Of a stretch of 64,000 nucleotides of DNA, positions 35,326-44,550 are shown one piece after another (position 1 is the first letter of the stretch; each line of letters starts with the position of its first letter). Under the pieces are notes generated by a model. It saw only the letters and a program-made list of their open reading frames with translations, was not told the origin of the DNA and did no database searches. This stretch comes from Mesorhizobium sp. B1-1-8. Lineage in GTDB: Bacteria > Pseudomonadota > Alphaproteobacteria > Rhizobiales > Rhizobiaceae. Made by a program: the position numbers and the translations under genes. The stretch lies in the NCBI RefSeq assembly GCF_006442795.2, contig NZ_CP083956.1, positions 1,364,001-1,428,000 of the forward strand. The letters run 5' to 3'.

Positions 35326-36467
35326 GCGATGTCGCGCCGGTGAAGGTCGAGGTCGGGCTCGGCGAACGCGCCTACGACATCTTGATCGGACCCGGCCTGT
35401 TGTCCGGCGCCGGAGTGGAAATTGCTGGCCGCCTTCCCGGCACGCGCGCGGCCATCGTCACCGACGAAAATGTCGCCGTCGCGCATCTCGAAACGCTGCA
35501 GGCGGGACTGAGCAAGGGCGGCGTCGAGGCGGCCGTCATCACGCTGCCGGCCGGCGAAAAGACCAAGAGCTTTGCCCATCTCGAGGAGGTGGTCGATGGC
35601 GTGCTCGCCGCCAGGCTGGAGCGCCGCGACGCGATCATCGCGCTCGGCGGCGGCGTCATCGGCGACCTCGCCGGTTTTGCCGCCGGCATCGTGCGGCGCG
35701 GCATGAATTTCGTGCAGGTGCCGACCTCGCTGCTGGCGCAGGTCGATTCCTCCGTCGGCGGCAAGACCGGCATCAACAGCGCGCGCGGCAAGAACCTCGT
35801 CGGCGTCTTCCACCAACCGAAACTGGTCCTGGCCGATACCGGCGTGCTCGACACGCTGCCGATCCGCGAATTCCGCGCCGGTTATGCCGAACTGGTCAAA
35901 TACGGGCTGATCGACCGACCGGCCTTCTTCGCCTGGCTGGAGGAGAATTGGCACGACGTGTTCGCCGGCGGTCCGGCGCGCATAGAGGCGATCGCACAAG
36001 CCTGCCGGGCGAAGGCCGACGTCGTTGCCCGCGACGAGTTCGAGACCGGCGACCGCGCGCTGCTCAATCTCGGCCACACCTTCGGCCACGCGCTCGAAGC
36101 CGCCACGCAGTATGACGGCGCCCGCCTCATCCATGGCGAGGGCGTCGCCATCGGCATGGCGCTGGCGCATCGCTTCTCGGCGCGTCTCAACCTGGCCAGC
36201 CCGGACGACGGCGCGCGCGTCGAGGCGCATCTTCGCGCCGTCGGCCTGCCGTGGCGGATGGCCGACATCCCCGGCGAATTGCCCGACGCGGAAACACTGC
36301 TTGACTTCATCACCCAGGATAAGAAGGTGTCGCGCGGCGCGCTGACCTTCATCCTGACGCGCGGTATCGGCCAGTCCTTTATCGCCAAGGATGTGCCGGC
36401 CTCGGAAGTGCTGACCTTCCTCAAGATGAGCCATCCCGACTGGCTCAAGACGAGCCATTCGGGATGA
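35322..36467 (+). CDS. aroB: 3-dehydroquinate synthase
   Basis: 381 residues from a GTG at 35322 that overlaps the aroK stop; an upstream in-frame ATG lies inside aroK. NAD and metal motifs: [40 protein letters not shown] in part, and metal histidines in [12 protein letters not shown] and HGEGVAIGM. It converts DAHP to 3-dehydroquinate. The end overlaps the CorC-like gene by 4 bases (ATGA). Confidence 0.96.
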   Translation: MSDVAPVKVEVGLGERAYDILIGPGLLSGAGVEIAGRLPGTRAAIVTDENVAVAHLETLQAGLSKGGVEAAVITLPAGEKTKSFAHLEEVVDGVLAARLERRDAIIALGGGVIGDLAGFAAGIVRRGMNFVQVPTSLLAQVDSSVGGKTGINSARGKNLVGVFHQPKLVLADTGVLDTLPIREFRAGYAELVKYGLIDRPAFFAWLEENWHDVFAGGPARIEAIAQACRAKADVVARDEFETGDRALLNLGHTFGHALEAATQYDGARLIHGEGVAIGMALAHRFSARLNLASPDDGARVEAHLRAVGLPWRMADIPGELPDAETLLDFITQDKKVSRGALTFILTRGIGQSFIAKDVPASEVLTFLKMSHPDWLKTSHSG

Positions 36468-37357
36468 CCGATACCGGCTGGATCGTCGCTGCCGTCCTGG
36501 CCGGCATCGTGCTGCTGGCCCTCTTCTTCCGCACACGCCTGCTTGCCGCCTTCGGCTACGCACTGCAGCCCATCGAATCGCAGCGGCCAGCGGATGAGGA
36601 GGCGCGTGAGCCCACCGACGCATCCCGCCGCGAGGCGCAGGCGGAACGCGAGCATCGCAACCAGTTGGGCGGCCTGTTCGACCTCGAAGAGCTCGAAGTC
36701 TCCGACATCATGGTTCACCGCACCAACATGCGCTCCGTCAATGCCGACAATCCGCCGGAAGCGGTGGTGCGCGAGATTCTGCAGAGCCCCCATACCCGGA
36801 TGCCTTTGTGGAAGGGCTCGCTCGACAACATTGTCGGCGTGCTGCACGCCAAGGATTTGCTGAGGGCGCTCAACGACGTCGGCAACGACTTTTCCCAGAT
36901 CGACGTGATGAAAATCGCCTCGAAACCATGGTTCGTGCCCGATACGACCACCTTGCAGGAACAGCTTAACGCTTTTCTGCGCCGCAAGACGCATTTCGCC
37001 ATCGTCGTCGATGAATATGGCGAGGTGGAAGGGCTGGTGACGCTGGAGGATATCATTGAGGAGATCGTCGGCGAGATCGCCGACGAGCACGATGTCGATA
37101 TGCAAGGCGTCAAGCAGGAGGCGGACGGCTCGGTCGTCGTCGACGGCACGGTGCCGATCCGCGATCTGAACCGCGCGCTCGACTGGCACCTGCCCGACGA
37201 GGAGGCGACGACAATCGCCGGCCTGGTCATCCACGAGACGCAGTCGATCCCCGAGGAAAAGCAGGCCTTCACCTTCCACGGCAAGCGCTTCGTGGTGATG
37301 AAGCGTGACAAGAACCGCATTTCGAGGTTGAGGATCAGGCCCGCCGGCGAGGGCTGA
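36464..37357 (+). CDS. CBS-pair / CorC_HlyC protein lacking the DUF21 membrane domain
   Basis: 297 residues. One membrane helix (about 6-23) is followed by a charged linker, a CBS pair (about 75-200; [61 protein letters not shown] in part) and the CorC/HlyC domain (about 215-295). Rhizobial relatives are ~430 residues with a DUF21 (CNNM) domain of three to four helices; here that domain is missing. The start is fixed by the 4-base overlap with aroB, so the lack is internal, not a mis-chosen start. The remaining domains suggest a regulatory, nucleotide-binding role in ion homeostasis. Confidence 0.85.
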   Translation: MTDTGWIVAAVLAGIVLLALFFRTRLLAAFGYALQPIESQRPADEEAREPTDASRREAQAEREHRNQLGGLFDLEELEVSDIMVHRTNMRSVNADNPPEAVVREILQSPHTRMPLWKGSLDNIVGVLHAKDLLRALNDVGNDFSQIDVMKIASKPWFVPDTTTLQEQLNAFLRRKTHFAIVVDEYGEVEGLVTLEDIIEEIVGEIADEHDVDMQGVKQEADGSVVVDGTVPIRDLNRALDWHLPDEEATTIAGLVIHETQSIPEEKQAFTFHGKRFVVMKRDKNRISRLRIRPAGEG

Positions 37358-37372
37358 GCGCGGCTGCTTCGG

Positions 37373-38917
37373 TCAAAGGTCCTTGGTCGAGCGCTCGCCA
37401 AGCGTTGCGCCCGTTTCGGCGTCGACCGCCGCCAGGCTGACGTCATAACCCCAGAGGCTGCGGATATGGCGCAGCGTCGCGTCGCGGCTGTCATCCTCGA
37501 GCGCGATGCCGTCCTTGACCTTGTGCTGCAGCCGCAAATGCCGGTCGCCCAGCAGGTCCACATCCGTCACCTGAATGTCGGGCTGGCTCGCCCCGACGTC
37601 ATAGTTGTTGGCCAGCGCGGCCCGTATCCTGCTGTAGCCGCGCTCGTTATGGATCGATGCGACCTCGTAATGGGGAAGGTCCGCGCTGTCAGCCAAGGCA
37701 AACAGCCGCCATTTGCGTATCAGGGTCGGGCTCAGGTACTGGCGAATGAAGGATTCGTCGCGGTGATTGGCCCAGGCGTCGAGCAAGGTCTCCAGCCAGT
37801 CGCCACGGCCGGCAATGTCCGGGAACCAGTCGCGGTCTTCCCTGGTGGGATTTGTCGAGATGCGCTGGATGTCCTGCATCATGTCGAGACCGAGGGCATA
37901 GGGATTGATGCCGGAAAACCGCGGATCGTCGAAGGCCGGCTGGAAGATCACGTTCGAATGGTTGCGCAGGATTTCGAGCATGGCGCCTTCGCTGATCCGG
38001 CCCCGGTCGAAAAGCATGTTCATGAGCGTGTAGTGCACGAAGGTGGCGCAGCCTTCGTTCATGACCTGGGTCTGGCGCTGCGGATAGAAATATTGCGCGA
38101 TGACGCGAACGATCCTCAGGATTTCGCGCTGCCAGGGCTGAAGCACCAGGCTGTTCTTTTCAAGGAAGTAGAGCAGGTTCTCCTCTGGAAGATTGAGCGA
38201 CTTCTTACGCTCGGCGGCATCGTCGGCGATCTCGGCGGGCTTGCCGCCGTCTTTCGACGGGGGCAGCGTGCGCCAGAGATCGTTGTAGGAGCGCTCCTCA
38301 TATTCCAGGCGCTCGCGCAGCTCTTCGCACTGCATTTCAGAGGACAGCTTCGGCGGGTGGCGATATCTGAACACGCCCTGTCCCATCAGCGCATGGGCCG
38401 CATCGAGAACGGCCTCGACGGCGGCCAGGCCATGCTTTTCCTCGCAGCGGGCGATGTAGCTCTTGGCAAAATCCAGATAGCTTAAAATGGCGCCGGCATC
38501 CGTCCACTGCCGGAACAGATGGTTGTTCTTGAAGAAATGGTTGTGGCCAAGGGCCGCGTGGGCCGTCACCAGGGCCTGCAAGGCCATGGTGTTCTCCTCC
38601 ATCAGGTAGACGATGCAGGGATTGGAGTTGATGACGAGCTCATAGGCAAGGCCGCGGCCGCCTTTGCGGTAAAGCAGTTCCTGGAAGAGAAAATGCTTGC
38701 CGAACGACCAATGCCGATACATCAGCGGCATGCCGACCGATGAATAGGCGTCGAGCATCTGCTCCGAGGAGATGACCTCCATCTGCACCGGATAGATGTC
38801 GAGGTGAAGCTCTTCGACCGCGAGCGCCTCGATGGCTTCGTAGGCGCGCGACAGCGTCTGGAAATTCCAGTCCGAACCGGAAAACAGCAAATCGGATGTT
38901 GGAGCCTGCTTTGGCAT
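37373..38917 (-). CDS. SpoVR-family protein (YcgB type)
   Basis: 514 residues, normal for the family. Features: SDWNFQTLSRAYEAIE near the start, LLYRKGGRGLAYELVINSNP (in part), MNEGCATFVHYTLMN, and NPYALGLDMMQDIQRI. The biochemical role is unknown; it is the third member of the PrkA-YeaH-SpoVR module linked to stress and stationary phase. It follows yeaH by 12 bases. Confidence 0.92.
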   Translation of the reverse strand: MPKQAPTSDLLFSGSDWNFQTLSRAYEAIEALAVEELHLDIYPVQMEVISSEQMLDAYSSVGMPLMYRHWSFGKHFLFQELLYRKGGRGLAYELVINSNPCIVYLMEENTMALQALVTAHAALGHNHFFKNNHLFRQWTDAGAILSYLDFAKSYIARCEEKHGLAAVEAVLDAAHALMGQGVFRYRHPPKLSSEMQCEELRERLEYEERSYNDLWRTLPPSKDGGKPAEIADDAAERKKSLNLPEENLLYFLEKNSLVLQPWQREILRIVRVIAQYFYPQRQTQVMNEGCATFVHYTLMNMLFDRGRISEGAMLEILRNHSNVIFQPAFDDPRFSGINPYALGLDMMQDIQRISTNPTREDRDWFPDIAGRGDWLETLLDAWANHRDESFIRQYLSPTLIRKWRLFALADSADLPHYEVASIHNERGYSRIRAALANNYDVGASQPDIQVTDVDLLGDRHLRLQHKVKDGIALEDDSRDATLRHIRSLWGYDVSLAAVDAETGATLGERSTKDL

Positions 38918-38929
38918 CCCACAATTCCC

Positions 38930-40240
38930 TCAACGGCTCTTCTGGAGTTCCAGCGACCTGGTGAAAAGCTTGCGGAAGACGGGGTAGATATCGGCGGCCG
39001 TGGCAATGCGGCTTATCGCGAAGTTCGGCCACCGCTCCTTGACGACCTTGTAGGCACGCCAGAGCGACGTCCCGTTCTCGGTGGAACCGAAGATGTGGCT
39101 TTCGCGCTCGTCGATGATCTCGACATAGGCGAAATACTGGCACAGACGCATGATCTCGCCGTCGAGCAGGGCGATGCAATGCGCGGAATCGGCAGCGAAA
39201 TTGTCGCCGTCCGAAGCCTGGGCGGCATAGATGTTCCACTCGCGGCTGGGGTAACGCTCATCGATAATGCGCTGCATCTCCTCCAGGGCCTTGGAGACCA
39301 CCGTGCCGCCGCTCTGCGTGCTGTGGAAGAATGTGTCCTCGTCCACCTCCTGGGCTTCGTGGGTATGGCGGATGAAGACGATTTCGGTCCGGTCGTAGCG
39401 CCGCTTCAGGAAGAGGTGCAGCAGCACGAAAAAGCGCTTGGCCAGGTCCTTCTCGCGCTCGCCCATGGAGCCGGACACGTCCATCAGGCAGAACATGACT
39501 GCATTGGCATTCGGCAGGGGCTGCGCTTCGAAGCGGTTGAAGCGGATGTCGACAGGATCGACATAGGCGATCACCTTGCGGCGGCGCTCGAGCCGATCGA
39601 GTTCTGCTTGCAATGCCAAGATGCGCTGGCGCGTCGCGGCGTCCGCAGTGCCCGACTCAAGGGGCGCGAGCTCCGCGAGGATGGCGTCGAGCTCTTCGCG
39701 CTTGGGCCGCTTGAGCGCGATGCGGCGGCCATGACTGTTTCGCATCGTGCGCCCGATATTGATGTTGGTCGGCGAGCCGGCCGCCGCGAAGCCGGCGCGC
39801 CGCGGCCTGAAGGTCAGAATTTCCTTGAGGCTGAGCTTGACCAGGTCGGGCAGTTCCAGATCCTCGAAGAACAGGTCGAGCACCTCTTCGCGGGAGAGGA
39901 CGAAACGAAAATCATCTTCCGACGGCGTCAGCCCGGGCCCCGATCCCATGCCGCCGCCTTGCCTTGGCTTCGGCAGCCGATCGCCGGCGGAGAAATGCTT
40001 GTTCCCGGGCAGCACATGATGCCGCGCGCCGCTATCCTTGGCATCGGTGAAGCTCGGCTCGCTGGTGCCGCTGGCGGGCATCGAAACGGTATGCTCGCCA
40101 TCCGCATCGGAAATCCTGCCGGTTCGGATCTGGTCGCGGATGCTTCGCTTCAGCTCCGCGCGCGCCCGCCGCAGGAAGCGCTGGCGATTGCCGAGGCTCT
40201 TGTCCTTCGGGTTCAGGCGGCGATCGATGAAGATGGGCAT
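38930..40240 (-). CDS. yeaH: YeaH/DUF444 von Willebrand factor A-like protein
   Basis: 436 residues. The first part (MPIFIDRRLNPKDKSLGNRQRF) is typical of DUF444; the middle is glycine-rich (PRQGGGMGSGPGL) and the C-terminal half contains a VWA MIDAS motif (CLMDVSGSMGE, about 255-265). It is found with PrkA kinase and SpoVR in many proteobacteria; it likely binds metal and may be a kinase target. 13 bases separate it from prkA. Confidence 0.92.
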   Translation of the reverse strand: MPIFIDRRLNPKDKSLGNRQRFLRRARAELKRSIRDQIRTGRISDADGEHTVSMPASGTSEPSFTDAKDSGARHHVLPGNKHFSAGDRLPKPRQGGGMGSGPGLTPSEDDFRFVLSREEVLDLFFEDLELPDLVKLSLKEILTFRPRRAGFAAAGSPTNINIGRTMRNSHGRRIALKRPKREELDAILAELAPLESGTADAATRQRILALQAELDRLERRRKVIAYVDPVDIRFNRFEAQPLPNANAVMFCLMDVSGSMGEREKDLAKRFFVLLHLFLKRRYDRTEIVFIRHTHEAQEVDEDTFFHSTQSGGTVVSKALEEMQRIIDERYPSREWNIYAAQASDGDNFAADSAHCIALLDGEIMRLCQYFAYVEIIDERESHIFGSTENGTSLWRAYKVVKERWPNFAISRIATAADIYPVFRKLFTRSLELQKSR

Positions 40241-40253
40241 GGGCGGCCTTGGC

Positions 40254-42203
40254 TCAACCCGCCTTGTCGACGCGCATGTACCAGTCCACCAGCCGGCGGA
40301 CCTGGCGTTCGGTATAGCCGCGCTCGACCATCCGCTGCACGAACTCGGTGTGCCGCTTGGCCGTGACGCTGTCCTGCTTGGAGCCGAAGCTGATCACCGG
40401 CAGCAGGTCCTCGACCTGGCCGAACATGCGTTTTTCGATCACCTCGCGCAGCTTTTCATAGCTGGTCCAGGATGGATTGCGGCCGTGATTCCTGGCCCGC
40501 GCACGCAGTGTGAACTTCACCACCTCGTTGCGGAAGTCCTTGGGATTGGCGATGCCGGCCGGCTTTTCGACCTGGGACAGTTCGTTGTCGAGAACCTCGC
40601 GGTTCAGGATCTGGCCGGTGTCGGGATCCTTGTAGTCCTGGTCCTCGATCCAGGCGTCGGCATAGGCGATGTAGCGGTCGAACAGGTTCTGGCCGTATTC
40701 GCTGTAGGACTCCAGATACGCCTTCTGGATCTCATGGCCGATGAATTCGGCGTAGCGGGTGGCGAGCTCGGATTTCAGGAAGTCGAGATAGGCCGCTTCG
40801 GTTTCCTTCGGGAACTGCTCGCGCTTGATCGCCTGCTCCAGGATATACATCAGATGCACCGGATCGGCGGCCACCTCCTTGGTGTCGTAGTTGAAGGTCT
40901 GCGACAGGATCTTGAAAGCAAAGCGCGTGCTGACGCCGGTCATGCCTTCGTCCACTCCGGCCGCATCGCGGTATTCCTGGATGGACTTCGCCTTGGGGTC
41001 CACCTCCTTCAGGTTCTCGCCGTCGTAAACCCGCATCTTGGTATAGAGCGGCGAATTGTCATGCTCGGCCAGACGGGTCGAGACGGTGAAGCGGCTGAGC
41101 AGGTCGAGGACTTCCGGCGCGCATGGCGAAGACGCCAGTTCGCTTTCGCGCAGCAGCTTCTCGTAAATCTGCCGCTCTTCGGTGATGCGCAGGCAATAGG
41201 GCACCTTGACGACCAGTATGCGGTCAAGGAACGCCTCGTTGTTCTTGTTGCTCTTGAACTGCAGCCATTCCGACTCGTTGGAGTGGGCCACGATGATGCC
41301 CTGGTAGGGGAACGATCCGAAATTCTCGGTGCCGTTGTAGCTGCCTTCCTGGGTCGCCGTCAGCAAGGGGTGCAGAACCTTGATCGGCGCCTTGAACATC
41401 TCGACGAATTCGAGCAGGCCCTGCGTCGTGCGGTTCAGTCCGCCGCTGTAGGAATAGGCGTCGGGATCGGATTGGCTGAAATTCTCCAGCTGTCGGATAT
41501 CGACCTTGCCGACCAGGGCCGAGACGTCCTGGTTGTTCTCGTCGCCTGGCTCGGTCTTGGCGATGCTGATCTGACGCAGCCGCGAGGGCATCAATTTGAC
41601 CACGCTGAACTTGGAGATGTCGCCGGACAATTCGTCGAGGCGCTTGGCCGCCCACGGCGAGATCAGGCCGCTCAGCCGGCGCCGGGCGATACCGTATTTG
41701 TCCTCCAAAAGGTCACCCATGCGGTCTGGATTGAAAAGCCCGAGCGGGGATTCGAAAACCGGGCTGATCTTGTCGCCGATCTTCAATGTGTAGATCGGGC
41801 GCTCTTCCATGAGCTTCTTGAGCCGCTCGGCCAGGGAGGACTTGCCGCCGCCCACGGGTCCCAGAAGATAGAGGATCTGCCTGCGCTCCTCGAGCCCCTG
41901 TGAAGCGTAGCGGAAGTAGCCGGCGATCCGCTCGATCGTGTCTTCCATGCCGTAGAAGTCGGCGAAGGAGGGGTAGATCTTGATTGTCCTGTTGGCGAAT
42001 ATCCGGCCGAGTCGCTCGTCCTTGCTGGTGTCGAAAAACGTCGGTTCACCGATCGCCGTCACCATCCGCTCGGCCGCGGAGGCATACATCGACTTGTCCT
42101 CGCGGCAGGCCAGGAGGTATTGCTGGAGGCTCATCTCCTCCTGGGCCGCACTGGTGTAAATCTTCGAAAACAGGTCGAAGACGTCGGATTGATTCTCGCG
42201 CAT
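40254..42203 (-). CDS. prkA: PrkA serine protein kinase (YeaG type)
   Basis: 649 residues: an AAA+ N-terminal domain with Walker A GPVGGGKSSLAERL (about 114-127) and a C-terminal PrkA kinase domain (FTVSTRLAEHDNSPLYTKMRV in part, then SYSEYGQNLFDRYIAYADAW in part). E. coli YeaG is induced in stationary phase and nitrogen starvation, together with YeaH. First gene of prkA-yeaH-spoVR; a GGAAC-N17-AGTT element lies upstream. Confidence 0.94.
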   Translation of the reverse strand: MRENQSDVFDLFSKIYTSAAQEEMSLQQYLLACREDKSMYASAAERMVTAIGEPTFFDTSKDERLGRIFANRTIKIYPSFADFYGMEDTIERIAGYFRYASQGLEERRQILYLLGPVGGGKSSLAERLKKLMEERPIYTLKIGDKISPVFESPLGLFNPDRMGDLLEDKYGIARRRLSGLISPWAAKRLDELSGDISKFSVVKLMPSRLRQISIAKTEPGDENNQDVSALVGKVDIRQLENFSQSDPDAYSYSGGLNRTTQGLLEFVEMFKAPIKVLHPLLTATQEGSYNGTENFGSFPYQGIIVAHSNESEWLQFKSNKNNEAFLDRILVVKVPYCLRITEERQIYEKLLRESELASSPCAPEVLDLLSRFTVSTRLAEHDNSPLYTKMRVYDGENLKEVDPKAKSIQEYRDAAGVDEGMTGVSTRFAFKILSQTFNYDTKEVAADPVHLMYILEQAIKREQFPKETEAAYLDFLKSELATRYAEFIGHEIQKAYLESYSEYGQNLFDRYIAYADAWIEDQDYKDPDTGQILNREVLDNELSQVEKPAGIANPKDFRNEVVKFTLRARARNHGRNPSWTSYEKLREVIEKRMFGQVEDLLPVISFGSKQDSVTAKRHTEFVQRMVERGYTERQVRRLVDWYMRVDKAG

Positions 42204-42255
42204 GATGCCTTGCCCTCGGAGCCGCTGTGGCTGCCAGTCGGCTCATCACGTATTC

Positions 42256-42281
42256 AACTGCCGGAAGTGCGTTGCGGTTCC
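42256..42281 (-). promoter_or_regulatory. Candidate EcfG (general stress) promoter of prkA
   Basis: On the minus strand GGAAC is followed after 17 bases by AGTT, close to the GGAAC-N16/17-CGTT pattern of alphaproteobacterial EcfG promoters. It would place transcription about 45 bases before the prkA ATG. Confidence 0.4.
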
Positions 42282-42340
42282 TTCACACAAAGGAGAATGC
42301 GCAATCTGGCATTGAACTTCCGGAGAGCATCCGGCTCAAC

Positions 42341-42374
42341 CGGACGCTTGTCCATAGCAGCGGACGCTTGTCCA
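42341..42374. repeat. Direct repeat CGGACGCTTGTCCA, two copies at 20-bp spacing
   Basis: Two identical 14-base units, each containing the dyad GGAC-GCTT-GTCC, start at 42341 and 42361. Spacing near two helical turns suggests a dimeric regulator binding twice on one face. Confidence 0.6.
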
Positions 42375-42530
42375 CCGAGTTTAACGTGGTGATCGCCACG
42401 TGACCTTCAAGGGCTACTTTGGAATAGATTTGCCGCATCGGCCGGGTTCCGACCAAGGCTACTGCCGGTCCTTGACTGGACGCCCGCGCCACTCATGTGC
42501 ACTTTGTCGCATGGCGGTCCGGAGATGACG

Positions 42531-43343
42531 ATGATCGATCGGCGAAGCCTCATCCTGGCGTCCCTGGCGGCAATGCTGCCGGCGGAGACTTTCGCTGCCT
42601 GGCAGTTGCGCCCGCCGGAACCGCAGACCGTCGATTATGGACCCGCCAAGCTCGATATCTACGCGCCCGACAGTGCCAGAGGCCGACCGATCGTCTTCTT
42701 CATCCATGGCGGCGCCTGGCGGCTCGGCAACCGCGGCAACGTCAACGCCAAGCCGGGTTTCCTGCTCGACAACGGCTTCCTGTTCGTCTCGATCGACTAC
42801 CGCATGGTGCCGCAGGCCGATGTCGCCACCCAGGCAAGCGATGTCGAGAAGGCTTATGCCTATGTGCGGTCCAACATTGCCAAATATGGCGGCGATCCAG
42901 ACCGCATCGCGGTCATGGGTCATTCCGCGGGCTGCCATCTGGCGGCGCTGACCGGGCTTCGCGGCGGCTTGCCCGCCGTCGCCGCGCTGGTGCTCGACGA
43001 TACCGAGGCCTATGACATCGCCGCCCTGGCGCAAGCGCAGGGCGGCAGGCTGCGGCCGATCTATGCCAAGGCTTTTCCGGACCGGGCCCGGTGGCGCGCG
43101 CTTTCGCCTGCAACCTACATCGAAAGCGGCAAGCATCCGCCGGTCTTCGTCGCCTATTCCGGCGCGCCGATCCGCTCGGTTGCCGCGCATGCGTTCGCGG
43201 ACCGGCTACGCGCGGCGGGCACCAGGGTGACCCTGTTCGACGGCAGCGCCTATACGCACATGTCGATCAATCGCGATTTCGGCGAGGAAGGCGACGCTTT
43301 GACCGCTGCTGTGATGGCGTTCCTGAAGTCGACGGTCGCCTGA
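42531..43343 (+). CDS. Secreted alpha/beta-hydrolase (esterase)
   Basis: 270 residues. The ATG at 42531 lies 6 bases after GGAG; ATG 42525 is too close to it. MIDRRSLILASLAAMLPAETFAA is an export signal. The oxyanion motif FIHGGAWRLG, nucleophile elbow GHSAGCHLAA, and a C-terminal TYTHMS-like histidine (YTHMSINRDF) form the catalytic triad pattern of the BD-FAE/HSL-like esterases. Natural substrate unknown. It runs up to the convergent bolA gene, 3 bases away. Confidence 0.85.
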   Translation: MIDRRSLILASLAAMLPAETFAAWQLRPPEPQTVDYGPAKLDIYAPDSARGRPIVFFIHGGAWRLGNRGNVNAKPGFLLDNGFLFVSIDYRMVPQADVATQASDVEKAYAYVRSNIAKYGGDPDRIAVMGHSAGCHLAALTGLRGGLPAVAALVLDDTEAYDIAALAQAQGGRLRPIYAKAFPDRARWRALSPATYIESGKHPPVFVAYSGAPIRSVAAHAFADRLRAAGTRVTLFDGSAYTHMSINRDFGEEGDALTAAVMAFLKSTVA

Positions 43344-43346
43344 TCT

Positions 43347-43649
43347 CTACCAGCGCGTCTTTTCGCCGGGAGCCGCCGGCTCGATCGCCAGCGCATGCAC
43401 GCCGGCCTTCAACTCGTCGGCAAGCAATTCGTTGACGGCGCGGTGACGCTCGATGCGGCCCATGCCGGCAAAACTGGGCGAGACGATGCGGACGCGAAAA
43501 TGCGTCTCGCCGGCGCCGTCGAAGGCGCCGTGGTGGTCGGAGCCGTGGTGGTGATGGCCGGCGTGAAGATGGCTTTCGTTGATGACGACCAGCCGCTCCG
43601 GCGAAAATGCCGCTTTCAGCTTGTCTTCCATCGTCGACTGTATGGACAT
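43347..43649 (-). CDS. bolA: BolA-family protein
   Basis: 100 residues. BolA pattern: ESHLHAGH...HFRVRIVSPSFAGMGRIERHRAVNELLADEL (in part), ending with HALAIEPAAPGE. An extra His-rich stretch (HHHHGSDHH, about 32-40) is present. BolA proteins work with monothiol glutaredoxins in Fe-S or iron homeostasis and in stress-linked morphology. Confidence 0.92.
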   Translation of the reverse strand: MSIQSTMEDKLKAAFSPERLVVINESHLHAGHHHHGSDHHGAFDGAGETHFRVRIVSPSFAGMGRIERHRAVNELLADELKAGVHALAIEPAAPGEKTRW

Positions 43650-43813
43650 CGGAGCTTCCCTTCACCACATGACGGCATAGCCGCAAATTGTTGACGGCAT
43701 AGCCGCAAAATCAGCTTTTTGCCCGCTTTAAGCCGCGATTCAGCGGTTAGGGCGATCATCGGCCAAATGTCAATTCTTGTTTCGCATCAGCGAACAGCCC
43801 ATAAATGGGTGAG

Positions 43814-44428
43814 ATGAAACCGTATCCCAAATATTTCGAAAAAATTCGCATCCGGCCGGAAAAGGACGCGGAGCTGAAGTCGCGTGCGCCGATCTGCCAG
43901 TGGGACGGTTGCAAGGAGGCCGGCACGCATCGCGCGCCGGTGGGGCGCCTGAAGGAGGGCGAGTATTTTCGCTTCTGCTTTGAGCATGTGCGCGAATACA
44001 ACAAGAGTTTCAATTATTTCTCCGGCGTGTCGGACAGCGAGATCGCCCGCTTCCAGAAGGAGGCGCTGACCGGCCATCGGCCGACCTGGAAGATGGGCAT
44101 CAATGGCGGCACGACGCGCTCGGCGCCCGACTTCGCGCAGCAGCGTTCGGGGCGCGCCGGCTACTACAACCGCATGCGCGACCCCTTCAACCTGTTCACC
44201 AACGGGCCCAGGGAGCCGCGCGAGCGCAAGGCCAAGCCGCTTGAGGCCAAGGCGCTGGAAACGCTTGGCCTTGATACAAAGGCGACTGGCAAGGATATCA
44301 AGGCGCGCTATAAGGAACTGGTGAAGCGCCACCATCCGGATGCGAATGGCGGCGACAGAGGTTCGGAAGACCGGTTCCGCGATGTGCTGCAGGCCTATCG
44401 TGTGCTCAAGCAGGCCGGATTGTGCTGA
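43814..44428 (+). CDS. J-domain (DnaJ-like) protein
   Basis: 204 residues from the ATG at 43814 (MKPYPKYFEKIRIRPEKD), with GGGTGAG upstream; an in-frame ATG at 43805 is possible. The N-terminal half has a zinc-like set CQWDGCKEAGTH and CFEHV; the C-terminal 70 residues form a J domain with the HPD motif in KRHHPDANGG. It should stimulate a DnaK-type chaperone. This atypical order (J domain at the C-terminus) is conserved in rhizobia, next to cobST. Confidence 0.88.
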   Translation: MKPYPKYFEKIRIRPEKDAELKSRAPICQWDGCKEAGTHRAPVGRLKEGEYFRFCFEHVREYNKSFNYFSGVSDSEIARFQKEALTGHRPTWKMGINGGTTRSAPDFAQQRSGRAGYYNRMRDPFNLFTNGPREPRERKAKPLEAKALETLGLDTKATGKDIKARYKELVKRHHPDANGGDRGSEDRFRDVLQAYRVLKQAGLC

Positions 44429-44448
44429 GCGACCGTTAGCACGTGTCG

Positions 44449-44482
44449 TTTTCCAACTTTCATCAGGTTGGAAAAGGCTCTA
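44449..44482. repeat. Small palindromic repeat before cobS
   Basis: TTTTCCAAC and GTTGGAAAA flank a 9-base loop, followed by GGCTCTA, the same end as in other repeats of this window. Confidence 0.65.
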
Positions 44483-44550
44483 AGACCGCCCCCGAACAAA
44501 ATCGATTGCCGGCGAAACGCGGCGTTTCGCCCGTGGAGACGTTGACAGAG

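Larger units (their letters stand above)
42204..42530. other. Divergent intergenic region between prkA and the esterase gene
   Basis: No coding frame is convincing here. It holds a candidate EcfG-type promoter for prkA (42256-42281), two direct copies of CGGACGCTTGTCCA 20 bases apart (42341-42354 and 42361-42374), and a dyad ACGTGG-TGATCG-CCACGT (42384-42401). Confidence 0.6.

Noticed and set aside
38804..41903. Two long plus-strand frames opposite spoVR, yeaH and prkA
   Set aside because: They follow the third-codon-position GC pattern of the minus-strand genes and show no recognisable motifs.
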